Assembly: GCA_900290255.1 (NCBI GenBank)
Contig: OMOD01000188.1
Location: forward strand, 1-64,000
Direction of reading: 5' to 3'
From: Candidatus Sulfotelmatobacter kueseliae
Lineage (GTDB): Bacteria > Acidobacteriota > Terriglobia > Terriglobales > Acidobacteriaceae
Length of the DNA stretch: 64,000 nucleotides
Positions 1 to 8,309 of this stretch are shown here, piece after piece (positions within the stretch are counted from its first letter, which is position 1; every line of letters begins with the position of its first letter). The position numbers and the translations under genes were made by a program. Under the pieces are notes generated by a model, which was not told the origin of the DNA, did not search any database, and saw only the letters and a program-made list of their open reading frames with translations.

Positions 1-5
1 GGGGA

Positions 6-68
6 GCCATGAGGGTACGCCTCGCTGCGCTCGGCGGGGCGGACGAATGCGTCCGCCCCTACATCGCC
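6..68. repeat. Dispersed repeat, family B, copy 1
   Basis: GC-rich repeat containing GAGGGTACGCCTCGC and then the hairpin GGGCGGACGAATGCGTCCGC followed by CCCTACAT. Related copies lie at 22784-22897 and 30842-30947. This copy is truncated at the window edge or lacks the upstream CTAGTGGGGTGTCGCAG part. It lies downstream of the F420 operon and has no coding potential of its own. Confidence 0.85.
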
Positions 69-107
69 ACCCAAAACCGAGTTTTTCAGCACTCTGTAAA
101 GCTCCCA

Positions 108-154
108 CTGCGGAGCTTCGCTCCGCCGGACAGCCGAGGGCGGCTGTCCCTACA
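108..154. repeat. Dispersed palindromic repeat, family A, copy 1
   Basis: 47-base element made of two hairpins: CGGAGCTTCGCTCCG and GGACAGCCGAGGGCGGCTGTCC. Near-identical copies are at 11598-11644, 12192-12238 and, in reverse orientation inside a cytochrome gene, 57172-57218. It behaves like a REP element. Here it sits just downstream of npdG (transcribed leftward), where the double hairpin could also help end transcription. Confidence 0.88.
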
Positions 155-171
155 GCAACTGCGGAACCGCT

Positions 172-882
172 CTAGCGGTAGGCTAGCGGCGGCAGGCCGG
201 TGATGCGGATTCCGGCGTGGCCTTTGTGGCGGATGTTCAATCCGATGAGCAGGGCGGTGATTTGCTCGACGATGCGGGAATTTTCCAGTGCACCGCCGTT
301 AATGGGACGAACGCCGGGAATCCTCGCCGCAAGGTCGCGGGTGAGCTGAGCCGCGTCCGGGTCGTCGCTGCAGACGATGACGTCGCAGTCGAGAGGCAAG
401 TCTCCCCAGAGCAATTCTGCGGAAAGATTGTGAAAGGCGGCGACCACGCTGACTTCCTCGGGCACGATCTCGTCGGCCTGCTGGGCCGCGGAGCCTTGCC
501 AGACACCGAGAGTGCGCGAAGCGCGGCCGCCCACTCCAGCGGCGAGAGGAACCGTGGCGTCAATCAGGATGCTGCCTGCGGTCATCGCCGGTTTGAGTTG
601 TTTGAGCAGGGAAGCCTGGCCTTCGAAGGGCACGGTGAGCATCAGAATGTCAGCGGCGGCGCAAGCGGCGGCGTTATCCATGCCGGAGACTCGGGCCTGC
701 GGGCCGCCTCGCAGTTGAATCGCCGCGGCGGCTTGCCGGGCCCGCTCCGCCTCGCGCGAGCCGATGATGATGGTTTCCCCGGAGCGCGCCCAGCGCAGAG
801 CGAGTCCCATGCCTGCCGGACCGGTGCCGCCGATGATCGCGATCGGCCTCGCCGACGCTCCGCCCGCTTCTTGCGCGCTCAT
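172..882 (-). CDS. npdG: NADPH-dependent F420 reductase (F420H2:NADP+ oxidoreductase)
   Basis: A cytoplasmic enzyme that moves hydride between NADPH and coenzyme F420. The N-terminus shows a Rossmann nucleotide site, IAIIGGTGPAGMGLALRWA, followed by GSREAERA, which suits binding of the NADPH 2'-phosphate. The length of 236 residues is normal for the family. The start codon overlaps the last four bases of cofH, so translation is probably coupled. It is the last gene of the F420 operon, as expected for the enzyme that recharges the cofactor made by the upstream genes. Assignment rests on the motif plus context. Confidence 0.93.
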   Translation of the reverse strand: MSAQEAGGASARPIAIIGGTGPAGMGLALRWARSGETIIIGSREAERARQAAAAIQLRGGPQARVSGMDNAAACAAADILMLTVPFEGQASLLKQLKPAMTAGSILIDATVPLAAGVGGRASRTLGVWQGSAAQQADEIVPEEVSVVAAFHNLSAELLWGDLPLDCDVIVCSDDPDAAQLTRDLAARIPGVRPINGGALENSRIVEQITALLIGLNIRHKGHAGIRITGLPPLAYR

Positions 883-2129
883 GCGAACTCAGCCTCCATG
901 GCCTGTTCCGCCGTGAATTCCTCGAGCGGGAGCTTGACCTTGATGCGGGTATAGGTGGTGTTGCGCTCGGCGGGAATGCGTCCGATCTCCAGAATCAGCG
1001 CTTGAAAATCTTCCGGGCTGGTGTACTGGCCGGCGGTCGCGCCGGCTTCGCGCGAGATATTTTCTTCCATCAAGGTGCCGCCGTAATCGTTGGCACCGGC
1101 GTCGAGGCAAAGCTGCGAGAGACGCCGGTTCAGCTTCACCCACGAAACCTGAAGGTTGTTGATGGATCCGGCAAGCAGCAGCCGCGCCAGCGCGTGAACC
1201 TTGAGATGCTCGGCCAGCGTGGGGCCGGTGCGGGCCAGTCCCTGCTGGAAAAGCAGCGTGTTCTGGTGTACGAAGCCGAGCGGTACGAATTCGGTGAAAC
1301 CTCCGGTTTCGGCCTGAATCTCGCGCAACAGCCGCATCTGCCGCACCCAGTGCGCGGGCGTTTCGGCGTGGCCATACATGAGTGTCGAGGTGGTGCGAAT
1401 GCCCGAGCGGTGCGCTGTTCGAATGACTTCCACCCATTGCGCGGTGGAAAGTTTGTTGGCGGAAAGAATGTGGCGGATTTCATCGTCGAGAATTTCCGCG
1501 GCGGTGCCGGGCAACGTGCCCAGCCCGTTGTCGCGCAGCATCGAAAGATAGTCGGCCAGCGGCATGCCGGTGAGTTCGACGCCGTAGACAATTTCCATGG
1601 GCGAAAAGGCATGAATGTGCATGCCGGGGACGGCGCGCTTCACCGCGCGCAGAATGTCGCGGTAGTAAAACTTGGGAAGATCGCGCGGCAGCCCGCCCTG
1701 GATGCAGACTTCGGTGGCGCCGATCTGCCACGCCTCGACCGCTTTTTGCGCCATGTCATCGAGGGTGTGGAAATAGGCGTCCGCCTCGCGCGGGCCGCGG
1801 CTGAAGGCGCAGAACTTGCATCCGATGAAACAGATGTTGGTGAAGTTGATGTTGCGGTTGACGACGTAGGTCACGATGTTGCCGGCCAATTCGGCGCGCA
1901 GAAGGTTGGCGGCCACGAGCAGGCCCAGCAGGTCGTTGCCTTCGGCGCCGGCCAGCGCGCAGGACTCTTCGAGCGACAAGTCCCCGCCATTCTGCGTGGC
2001 CAGCACGGTTTCGATGGAGCGACGAAGCGCCGGCGCCATGCGCGGCGCGACGTCAGACCAGTCGAGCGACGGGAAGGATTCGAGTTCAGACCATGCAAGT
2101 TCGCGGGACACAAGTTCCTCCAACTTCAA
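879..2129 (-). CDS. cofH: FO synthase subunit 2 (5-amino-6-ribitylaminouracil:tyrosine 4-hydroxyphenyl transferase)
   Basis: A radical SAM enzyme that joins a tyrosine-derived p-hydroxybenzyl group to 5-amino-6-(D-ribitylamino)uracil on the way to the deazaflavin FO. The radical SAM cluster motif CX3CX2C is visible as NICFIGCKFCAF near residue 100. The family is close to the menaquinone enzymes MqnC and MqnE, but cofG, cofC, cofD and cofE in the same operon settle the assignment. In actinobacteria CofG and CofH are fused as FbiC. Here they are separate genes at opposite ends of the operon. 416 residues. Confidence 0.94.
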   Translation of the reverse strand: MKLEELVSRELAWSELESFPSLDWSDVAPRMAPALRRSIETVLATQNGGDLSLEESCALAGAEGNDLLGLLVAANLLRAELAGNIVTYVVNRNINFTNICFIGCKFCAFSRGPREADAYFHTLDDMAQKAVEAWQIGATEVCIQGGLPRDLPKFYYRDILRAVKRAVPGMHIHAFSPMEIVYGVELTGMPLADYLSMLRDNGLGTLPGTAAEILDDEIRHILSANKLSTAQWVEVIRTAHRSGIRTTSTLMYGHAETPAHWVRQMRLLREIQAETGGFTEFVPLGFVHQNTLLFQQGLARTGPTLAEHLKVHALARLLLAGSINNLQVSWVKLNRRLSQLCLDAGANDYGGTLMEENISREAGATAGQYTSPEDFQALILEIGRIPAERNTTYTRIKVKLPLEEFTAEQAMEAEFA

Positions 2130-2155
2130 ACGGGCTGGTCACGATACCACTGCCG

Positions 2156-3148
2156 CTACGCCAGGAAGATTTCCGGGTTCGCCGTGGGTCCATCCAGATG
2201 CCCGACCAGGCGCTTCTCCAGCCCCTCACGAAAAGGCCCGAGTTGCTGCCGCAGGCGCTCCTTCTCCTGATCGTTGAGCGGTGAAAAGCTGCGCGCAGTT
2301 TCCACGTTGTGTGCCAGCATTTCCGGGCGGGGCATTCCCACGACCGCCGTGGTTACTGGCAAGCTCATGGAATATCGCAGCAGAGAATTCATGTCGGCTT
2401 TGCCCGGACCGTCGCCCACCAGAAACTCCTGACCGGTCACCTTCATCGCGATCACGCCAAGATTCCTGGCGTTGGCAGCGGGCAGGGCGAGTTCTTCAAA
2501 CCGGCCGTTCCGCGAGGCGTTCAGCGCCATCTGCACGCAGTCCAAATCATGGCGCTCGATCGCCTTAGCCATTACTTCTCCGTTGGTATGGCTGGTCATG
2601 CCGGCAAACCGCGCCATTTTCTGTTCGCGGGCTTCCATCAAACCTTTGAGAGCGCCGTCGGGAGCCTCGATTTTCGCGAGATCGTCAGCCTGGCCCAGGC
2701 TATGAATGTGGACCAAATCCACGTGGTCGGTCTGCAGCCGCTTTAGACTTCCTTGCAGGCGGCGCAGGAATTCGTCCCGGGTCCGATCGGGAATCTTCGT
2801 CGCCAGCCAGACGTCGTTGCGGCGGGAAGCCATCACTTTGCCGACGCGGGTTTCGCTCTGGCCATCTCCGTATGCGTACGCCGTGTCCAGATAAGTGATG
2901 CCCAGATCAATCGCGTGGTTGAGGATCGCCGAGGCGCTTTCTTCGTCTTTGTACATCAGGAAGCGGCTGCCGCAGCCGAAAGCAAGGATCGAGACCTTGG
3001 CGCCGGTTCGTCCCAGAGTCCGCGAAGGAATCAGCTCGGTTCCCGGGCGCGCGTTGGCAACGTCCTTGAGCAGCAAGAGACTCGTACCGGCCGCGGTTCC
3101 TAATCCGATCTTCTCCAGAAACTGTCTGCGTGAGATTTCCTTGTCCAT
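2156..3148 (-). CDS. Tat-exported aldo/keto reductase
   Basis: 330-residue aldo/keto reductase barrel. The N-terminus carries a twin-arginine signal (SRRQFLEKIGLGTAAGTSLLLL), so the protein is probably exported folded with its nicotinamide cofactor. The catalytic tetrad can be traced: Asp and Tyr in LDTAYAYGDGQSE, Lys in LATKIPD, His in LVHIHSL. It lies inside the F420 gene set, between cofE and cofH, 26 bases before cofH. No known step of F420 synthesis needs an exported aldo/keto reductase. It may be an unrelated insertion into the operon. Its substrate cannot be read from the sequence. Confidence 0.86.
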   Translation of the reverse strand: MDKEISRRQFLEKIGLGTAAGTSLLLLKDVANARPGTELIPSRTLGRTGAKVSILAFGCGSRFLMYKDEESASAILNHAIDLGITYLDTAYAYGDGQSETRVGKVMASRRNDVWLATKIPDRTRDEFLRRLQGSLKRLQTDHVDLVHIHSLGQADDLAKIEAPDGALKGLMEAREQKMARFAGMTSHTNGEVMAKAIERHDLDCVQMALNASRNGRFEELALPAANARNLGVIAMKVTGQEFLVGDGPGKADMNSLLRYSMSLPVTTAVVGMPRPEMLAHNVETARSFSPLNDQEKERLRQQLGPFREGLEKRLVGHLDGPTANPEIFLA

Positions 3149-3240
3149 GGTCCCTCCTGAATCGCAGCTCCCAAAAGCTGCGGCATCAAACGTGAAGATC
3201 GTGCCAGCCTGAATCGAACACAGAACCGTTCCGAGACAGT

Positions 3241-4128
3241 CTACCGGAACAGATCATTCGCTGCAGGCCGAAGCAGATGGCGAACCCTGCCCGCGCCAGC
3301 CTCATACTCAAACCCGCGGACGATGCACGCCGGGGTTCGGTTGAGTTTGCCGCAGACCAGGCCCGCGGCGCAAGCCAGTTCGTCGGCTACAGCCTCAACG
3401 CTGGCGCGCAATTGGTAGCCGTGGGGGTCGCGGCGTCCACGCTCATCGCGCAGCGGCTTGATGCCGGCAATGCCGATCGCGACTTCGGTCAGCCCCTCGC
3501 GCCAGGGGCGGCCAAAGCTGTCAGTAATGATCACCGGGACGGTTACGCCCGTGCGCCTCCTGAGGTCGCGGCGAAGATTCGCGGCGGAACGATCGGGATC
3601 TTCGGGAAGCAGCAAGGCGTGCCCGCCGCCGTCGACGTTCGAAACATCCACGCCGCTGTTGGCGCAGAGGAAGCCGTGTTGGGTCTCGGTGATCAGAACG
3701 CCGTTCCGGCGGCGAATGACGGCGCGGGCCTGGCGCAGAGCCAGTTCTATCACGCGCGGGTTGAGGTTGTATTGCTTGGCCCAGGCGATCGATTCCTCAG
3801 AAGGCGCGAGGCTCGCCAGATCAACCAGGCGGCCTTCGGCCTTGGAGACGATCTTGTGTTTCACGATGAGGATGTCGCCGGCCTGGAGGCGGAGGCGGTT
3901 GCGGTGCATGGATGCGAGCAACTTGTCAGCGAGTGAGTCGCCGGGATGGATTTCGTCCGCGAACGGGATGGGGATCACGCGAAGTTCCACGGACGACGCA
4001 GGCGGGAGTTGCTTTCGCCCCTTCGGGGCTGACGACTTTTTCGCAGCTGACCCACGGCTCCCGCCGTGGGCTGCATTCTTTCGCCGCATCGCGGCTGATT
4101 CCTTTCTGGCTGGGTTGAGCTTGCCCAT
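3241..4128 (-). CDS. cofE: Coenzyme F420:L-glutamate ligase
   Basis: Adds glutamate residues to F420-0 using GTP, in the cytoplasm. The family core starts near residue 47 (VELRVIPIPFADEIHPGDSL). It includes GDILIVKHKIVSKAEGR, the segment CANSGVDVSNVD, and the region PVIITDSFGRPWREGLTEVAIG. About 45 residues before the core are basic and not family-like (GGSRGSAAKKSSAPKGRK). Their DNA contains the hairpin CCCACGGCTCCCGCCGTGGG, a dispersed-repeat type of sequence. The true start may therefore be the GTG at 3990 or the ATG at 4089. Unlike mycobacterial FbiB there is no fused nitroreductase domain. Confidence 0.92.
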   Translation of the reverse strand: MGKLNPARKESAAMRRKNAAHGGSRGSAAKKSSAPKGRKQLPPASSVELRVIPIPFADEIHPGDSLADKLLASMHRNRLRLQAGDILIVKHKIVSKAEGRLVDLASLAPSEESIAWAKQYNLNPRVIELALRQARAVIRRRNGVLITETQHGFLCANSGVDVSNVDGGGHALLLPEDPDRSAANLRRDLRRRTGVTVPVIITDSFGRPWREGLTEVAIGIAGIKPLRDERGRRDPHGYQLRASVEAVADELACAAGLVCGKLNRTPACIVRGFEYEAGAGRVRHLLRPAANDLFR

Positions 4129-4147
4129 CAGGCAATATTACCCGGTC

Positions 4148-4343
4148 GGCACTGCCTCAGTTTGAATCTGTACTTCTGCGAGGGATATGGCGCGCGCCGC
4201 CGAGACGCCCCGCGCGAGATCCCTCGCTCCGCCTCGCTGCGCTCGCCCCCGGCTAAAGCCGGGGGTCTACCGAGGAAGAACGGCTTCGCTCGGGATGACG
4301 CCATCGAAAAAGGAGGTGGTCAAGTTCAAACTGAGGCATTACC
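4148..4343. repeat. MITE-like element with terminal inverted repeats, copy 1
   Basis: The ends match as an inverted repeat: GGCACTGCCTCAGTTTGAA on the left and the complement of GGTAATGCCTCAGTTTGAA on the right (17 of 19). The interior holds the hairpin-rich stretch GATCCCTCGC...CTCGGGATGACGCC. A second element with the same termini, internal motif and size is at 19741-19942. No transposase is encoded, so it would depend on one elsewhere. It lies between cofC and cofE within the F420 operon and may affect read-through. Confidence 0.75.
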
Positions 4344-4365
4344 TATCCGTCGGCACTGCCGAGAT

Positions 4366-5052
4366 TCACACAGCACCGTTTCGCGGCTGGACGGGCGGGG
4401 CGCCCGTCCCTCCATGGCCTGTGCCCACACGGGCATACTCTCGCGCCAGGCGCTGGGCCCGCGTCTCGCCGGGGAGCGAAATGAGTTGCTGCAGGTCGGC
4501 GGGATTATCCACGTCAACGGCGATGCCCGGCAGGTTGAGCACGACGCAGGGCTTGCCTGTGGCTTGCGCCGCCCGGTGATGCGGCTGGAAACTGTCGTTG
4601 CCGAAGCGCAATGGAAAAAGATTCGCGGGACGGCGGAAAGCCGCGTTGGTGCCGCGTCCATCGGCGGCAGGGACGAGCACGCTGCCTTCCACCGGCGCGT
4701 GCTTCATGATTTCCTCGAGTTCCCACGCCTCGACCAGGGGAATATCAGCCGGAATCACCAGCGTGCTGGCCGCGCCGAGCTCCAGCGAAACCCGAGTCGC
4801 CATTTCGATGGCGCCGGTCTCTCCCGGATTTTCGGGATCGGGGATCACTTCGAAGTGATAGTGTTGCGCCAGTTCCGCCGCGTAGGGATCGCCGGTAACC
4901 AGCGCAACCTGAGGCCGGGATTTCCAAACATGCAGCGCGGCCAGCACATCGTGCAGCATGGCCTGGGCCAGCCTGGTGCGCGAGGGCTGATCGAGCGCGC
5001 CGGCCAGCCGCTGTTTCGCCGTGGCCGAATTTTTCACCGGGATGAGAATCAA
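4366..5052 (-). CDS. cofC: 2-phospho-L-lactate guanylyltransferase (or PEP guanylyltransferase, FbiD-like)
   Basis: Activates phospholactate, or phosphoenolpyruvate in many bacteria, with GTP for transfer onto FO. The N-terminal nucleotide-binding segment LILIPVKNSATAKQRL and the later VIPADIPLVEAWELEE fit the family. I chose the TTG at 5052 because translation from there begins exactly at the conserved start and AGGG lies just upstream. An ATG at 5220 would overlap cofD by 127 bases with non-family sequence. The last 20 or so residues (GTGHGGTGAPPVQPRNG) come from a repeat-like palindrome, GGACGGGCGGGGCGCCCGTCC without its last base. 228 residues with this start. Confidence 0.9.
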   Translation of the reverse strand: MILIPVKNSATAKQRLAGALDQPSRTRLAQAMLHDVLAALHVWKSRPQVALVTGDPYAAELAQHYHFEVIPDPENPGETGAIEMATRVSLELGAASTLVIPADIPLVEAWELEEIMKHAPVEGSVLVPAADGRGTNAAFRRPANLFPLRFGNDSFQPHHRAAQATGKPCVVLNLPGIAVDVDNPADLQQLISLPGETRAQRLAREYARVGTGHGGTGAPPVQPRNGAV

Positions 5053-5093
5053 GGCTGACCCTGCCCAGTCTGGTCCTGGCGAGGCTGATTTGG

Positions 5094-6068
5094 TCAAGAT
5101 TGGTCCAGACGCCGGAAAGCGGTACCGGCCGGTTCGTCCCGCAGACCCGAGACCGAAGCCAGCACTTCCCGCGCCAGGGAGGCTTTGTCCTCGGGGCTGC
5201 GCATGATGGTCTGGGTGCACTCGACGCGCAAGCCCTTCTGGCGAAGATCGTCGGCGGCGCGGGCATCGCGGCTGTCCGAGATCAGCACATCGAGAAAATC
5301 TTCATAGGCCTGGGCGACGCCGGCAATGGAACAGGGCAGCCCCTGCGCGGTCATGAGAATTCCGGCCGGCCCGGCTACCGCCGTGCTGCCCACGATCGGG
5401 CTGACGGCGGCAATCTTGCCGCGGGCGCGCAGCAACGCGTCGCGAATGCCGGGCACAGCCAGAATGGGGCCAATGCTGGTGACCGGGTTGCTGGGCGCAA
5501 TCAAAACGGCGTCGGCGGAAGTGATGGCATCAATCACGCCGGGCGCGGCCTCGGCATCCGACGCGCCGGCGAAGCGCACCGACTTCACCGGATCCTGATA
5601 CCAGCGCTGCACAAAATATTCCTCAAAACTCAGCTCGCCGGCTGGGGTATCCACGCGCGTCTCAACCCGCGAGTTGGTCATGGGCAGAATCCGCGCTTTG
5701 ACGCTCAGCTTCTGGCAGATGGTCGCGGTCGCTTCCGAAAGAGTTTTACCTTCCGCCATCAGCCGCGACCGCAGCAGGTGCACGGCAAGGTCACGGTCGC
5801 CGGCGTGAAACCAGGTGGGCTCGCCCAGCTGCCCCATGGCTTGCAGGCAGAGGAAGGTGTCGCCCTTCACGCCCCATCCGCGCTCGCGGCTCAACATGCC
5901 AGAGAGCACGTAGGTGATCGAATCAATATCCGGAGAAACGTACAGCCCCCACCACATCAGGTCATCGCCGGTGTTGACGATGATGGTCAGTTCGTCGGCG
6001 GGCATGACCAGGCGCAGGCCGTCCACAAATTTCGCGCCGCCGGTGCCGCCGCTGAGCACGCAGATCAT
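5094..6068 (-). CDS. cofD: 2-phospho-L-lactate transferase
   Basis: Transfers the phospholactyl (or enolpyruvyl) group from the GDP-activated donor to FO, giving F420-0 or dehydro-F420-0. The start MICVLSGGTGGAKFVDGLR is the family glycine-rich loop. NTGDDLMWWGLYVSPDIDSITYVLSG and LIAPSNPVTSIGPILAVPGI, split here by intervening sequence, are family signatures. 324 residues, normal length. The ATG overlaps the end of cofG by four bases, showing tight coupling. Which donor the bacterium uses (2-phospholactate, phosphoenolpyruvate or 3-phosphoglycerate) cannot be told from this sequence alone. Confidence 0.95.
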   Translation of the reverse strand: MICVLSGGTGGAKFVDGLRLVMPADELTIIVNTGDDLMWWGLYVSPDIDSITYVLSGMLSRERGWGVKGDTFLCLQAMGQLGEPTWFHAGDRDLAVHLLRSRLMAEGKTLSEATATICQKLSVKARILPMTNSRVETRVDTPAGELSFEEYFVQRWYQDPVKSVRFAGASDAEAAPGVIDAITSADAVLIAPSNPVTSIGPILAVPGIRDALLRARGKIAAVSPIVGSTAVAGPAGILMTAQGLPCSIAGVAQAYEDFLDVLISDSRDARAADDLRQKGLRVECTQTIMRSPEDKASLAREVLASVSGLRDEPAGTAFRRLDQS

Positions 6069-7291
6069 CGGGCCCTCCCGATTCTAACCAAGCCGTTGCT
6101 AACCAGGCCGTGATCATCGGCGGCGGCGCGCAATTTTTCCGCGAGCAGCCCGCTCTTGGCGGCCGCGGCGTCCACAAATTCCGGGTACACGGGCAGACGC
6201 TGGCGCAGGCTGCATCGCTTGGCCTCGGTGCGCAGGCGCAGCTGCTCCAGATGCGGCCAGGGTTTTTCCGGATTGATGTAGTCAGGAGTCAGCGGCGACA
6301 CACCTCCCCAATCATTGATGCCGGCATCCACCAACTCTTCATAGTAAGGCGCGGAAAGATTGGGCGGCGCCTGAATATTCATCCGGGGGAGTAACAAGCG
6401 AGCTACCGCCACCGTGCGCAGCATGTCGCCCCGGCTGGGCTCGGGCCAGTGCGCCATCGGAATGTCAGGCTTTACGCGGAAATTTTGCACGATCACTTCC
6501 TGGATGTGCCCGTAGCGTTCATGGAGATCGCGGATGGCAACCAGCGTATCAACGCGATCTTCCGCCGATTCGCCGATGCCGACGAGCAGGCCGGTGGTAA
6601 AGGGAACGTGTTGTTTGCCGGCGTCTTCAATCGTGCGCAGGCGCCTGGCGGGAACTTTGTCGGGAGCGTTGTCGTGGGCCGCGCCCGCAGCCAGCAGCGC
6701 GGTGCTGGTGGTTTCGAGCATCAGCCCCATGCTGGGAGAAACTGCTGCCAGGCGCGCAATCCATTCGACACTGAGCAAGCCGGGATTCGGATGCGGCAAC
6801 AGGCTGGTCTGGCGCAGCACCAGCTCGCACATGGCTTCGAGATAATGCAGCGTGGACTTGTAGCCGAGGCGCCGCAAGGTCTCCCGCATTTCGGGGAAAA
6901 GCAATTCCGGCTTGTCGCCCAGGCTGAACAGAGCCTCGGTGCATCCCAGTTTCTCTCCGGCGCGGGCGACGGCAAGGACTTCCTCCGGCGTCATGGTGTG
7001 CGCACCCGGATCACCGGGATCGCGGCGGAAGGTGCAGTATCCGCAATAATCGCGGCAAAGATTGGTCAACGGCAGAAAGACTTTCCGCGAATAGGTGATG
7101 ACGCCGGGTTTGAAGCGTTCTTTGGCGGCGCGGGCCAGGGCGAGCAGGCCGGGAAGGTCTTCATCGGAGCACTGGATCAGGCGCAGCGCGGTCTCCCGCG
7201 AGATCGGCTCACCGGGAGACACGGCGGCCAGGTCTGCCGCGCAGGCAAGGCGGCGTTCCGGCGGGGTGGGCGTGATGGCGGTCAGGGTCAC
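6065..7291 (-). CDS. cofG: FO synthase subunit 1 (7,8-didemethyl-8-hydroxy-5-deazariboflavin synthase)
   Basis: A radical SAM enzyme that closes the deazaflavin ring to form FO. The cluster motif CX3CX2C is seen in NLCRDYCGYCTFRRDP. I set the start at the GTG at 7291 (VTLTAITPTPPERRL). The frame is open up to 7495, but that part overlaps the divergent flavin reductase and is not family-like. It is the first gene of the F420 operon, so the promoter should lie in the 67-base gap before 7359. About 408 residues. Confidence 0.94.
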   Translation of the reverse strand: MTLTAITPTPPERRLACAADLAAVSPGEPISRETALRLIQCSDEDLPGLLALARAAKERFKPGVITYSRKVFLPLTNLCRDYCGYCTFRRDPGDPGAHTMTPEEVLAVARAGEKLGCTEALFSLGDKPELLFPEMRETLRRLGYKSTLHYLEAMCELVLRQTSLLPHPNPGLLSVEWIARLAAVSPSMGLMLETTSTALLAAGAAHDNAPDKVPARRLRTIEDAGKQHVPFTTGLLVGIGESAEDRVDTLVAIRDLHERYGHIQEVIVQNFRVKPDIPMAHWPEPSRGDMLRTVAVARLLLPRMNIQAPPNLSAPYYEELVDAGINDWGGVSPLTPDYINPEKPWPHLEQLRLRTEAKRCSLRQRLPVYPEFVDAAAAKSGLLAEKLRAAADDHGLVSNGLVRIGRAR

Positions 7292-7358
7292 AATTGAATC
7301 GAATGATACAACGGTTGAACATGGTAACGTAGGCGGGCGGGTCCCTGAAACGACGGTT

Positions 7359-7856
7359 ATGACTTTGAGCGCAGCGGAATTTCGCAAAGCCATGGGCTGC
7401 TTCGCCACCGGGGTGACGATCATTACGGTGGACCTTGAGGGCTGTGTCCATGGCATGACCGCCAACGCTTTCGCCTCGGTGTCGCTCGATCCCATGCTGG
7501 TGCTGGTTTGCGTGGATCACAGCACGCGCACGCACGCGCATCTGCACGCCAAGAAGCGCTTCGGCATCAACGTGCTGGGGGAAGATCAGCGGGCCATCTC
7601 CGAGTACTATGCCCGACCCGACCGCAGCCACGAACACGCCGAAACCGAGGCCGGAGCGCGCTTTGTCCGCACTGCCCACGGCACTCCCATGCTGCACGGA
7701 TCGCTGGCCTATCTGGAATGCCGCCTGCATTCGGCCGAAGAGGCCGGCGATCACACTATCTTTATTGCCGAAGTCGAAGACGTGGTGGTGCGGGACGGCG
7801 ATCCGCTGCTGTATTTCCGGGGAAAGTACCGGAAGGTGGGAGCCCAGAGCCGGTGA
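7359..7856 (+). CDS. Flavin reductase family protein (FMN-binding)
   Basis: 165-residue protein of the flavin reductase-like (FMN-binding split-barrel) family. It shows the usual opening AEFRKAMGCFATGVTIITV, then GMTANAFASVSLDPMLVLVCVDH, and ends near DGDPLLYFRGKYRKVG. Such proteins reduce FMN with NAD(P)H for partner monooxygenases or act as small flavin reductases. The ATG at 7359 gives a family-like start. Upstream in-frame codons overlap cofG. It is divergent from the F420 operon, which hints at a shared regulatory region but does not prove a role in F420 chemistry. A degraded relative of its 3' end is at 11523-11594. Confidence 0.88.
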   Translation: MTLSAAEFRKAMGCFATGVTIITVDLEGCVHGMTANAFASVSLDPMLVLVCVDHSTRTHAHLHAKKRFGINVLGEDQRAISEYYARPDRSHEHAETEAGARFVRTAHGTPMLHGSLAYLECRLHSAEEAGDHTIFIAEVEDVVVRDGDPLLYFRGKYRKVGAQSR

Positions 7857-8027
7857 GTGGACGCGGCGAGTTAAGGGAGTCAAGGGGCCTGGGGCGAAAG
7901 ACCTGGCAATCGGTTGGCGACATTCTTAATGACGAGAGCGGGAAATGCCGCATCGCGCACAGCCATCATTACATCATCCATCAAAATCAGTTGTTCGAGC
8001 CACTCAGGATTGACGCGATGTTGCGGC

Positions 8028-8303
8028 TCATAACGAACGCAGACCAGCAGTGGATTCGGCAGCAGGGCGTTTGCCAGTGAGTGCTGCGATGAGATCGATC
8101 GAATCGATCTGGGTCTGATCGAAGCCAATCGCGGCAAAATCCAGGCCGAAGCGATTTTCCAGAAAGACCACAATCTCTACAGCATCAATTGACTGCAGCC
8201 GCCCCCCCAGGATTAATGACTCGGAGTCTGTAAATGGAGCCTGGTCTCCCTTCCGGCGGAGCAACTCTGCAACGAATGAGCGGATTTCAGCAGGTTCGTT
8301 CAT
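8028..8303 (-). CDS. Acyl carrier protein (DltC-like carrier of the adenylation/MBOAT module)
   Basis: 91-residue carrier protein. The phosphopantetheine site is the Ser in GGRLQSIDAVEIVVFLENRFGL, minus its last residues, with the typical S-x-D-x-V-E pattern and helix. It starts 6 bases after the MBOAT gene stop and is the last gene of a three-gene minus-strand unit. Order and spacing (adenylation enzyme, membrane acyltransferase, carrier) match dltA-dltB-dltC of Gram-positive bacteria. The carrier presumably holds the activated amino or acyl group for the membrane enzyme. No dltD is present nearby. Confidence 0.85.
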   Translation of the reverse strand: MNEPAEIRSFVAELLRRKGDQAPFTDSESLILGGRLQSIDAVEIVVFLENRFGLDFAAIGFDQTQIDSIDLIAALTGKRPAAESTAGLRSL

Positions 8304-8309
8304 CGGGTA

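Noticed and set aside
1002-2270. 422-codon plus-strand frame opposite cofH
   Set aside because: Antisense shadow of a strong gene with high GC; no family pattern and no ribosome site.
5094-5220. Longer CofC start at 5220
   Set aside because: It would overlap cofD by 127 bases and the added residues are not family-like; the TTG at 5052 begins exactly at the conserved start.
7292-7495. Longer CofG N-terminus up to 7495
   Set aside because: Overlaps the divergent flavin reductase on the other strand and has no radical SAM family likeness.
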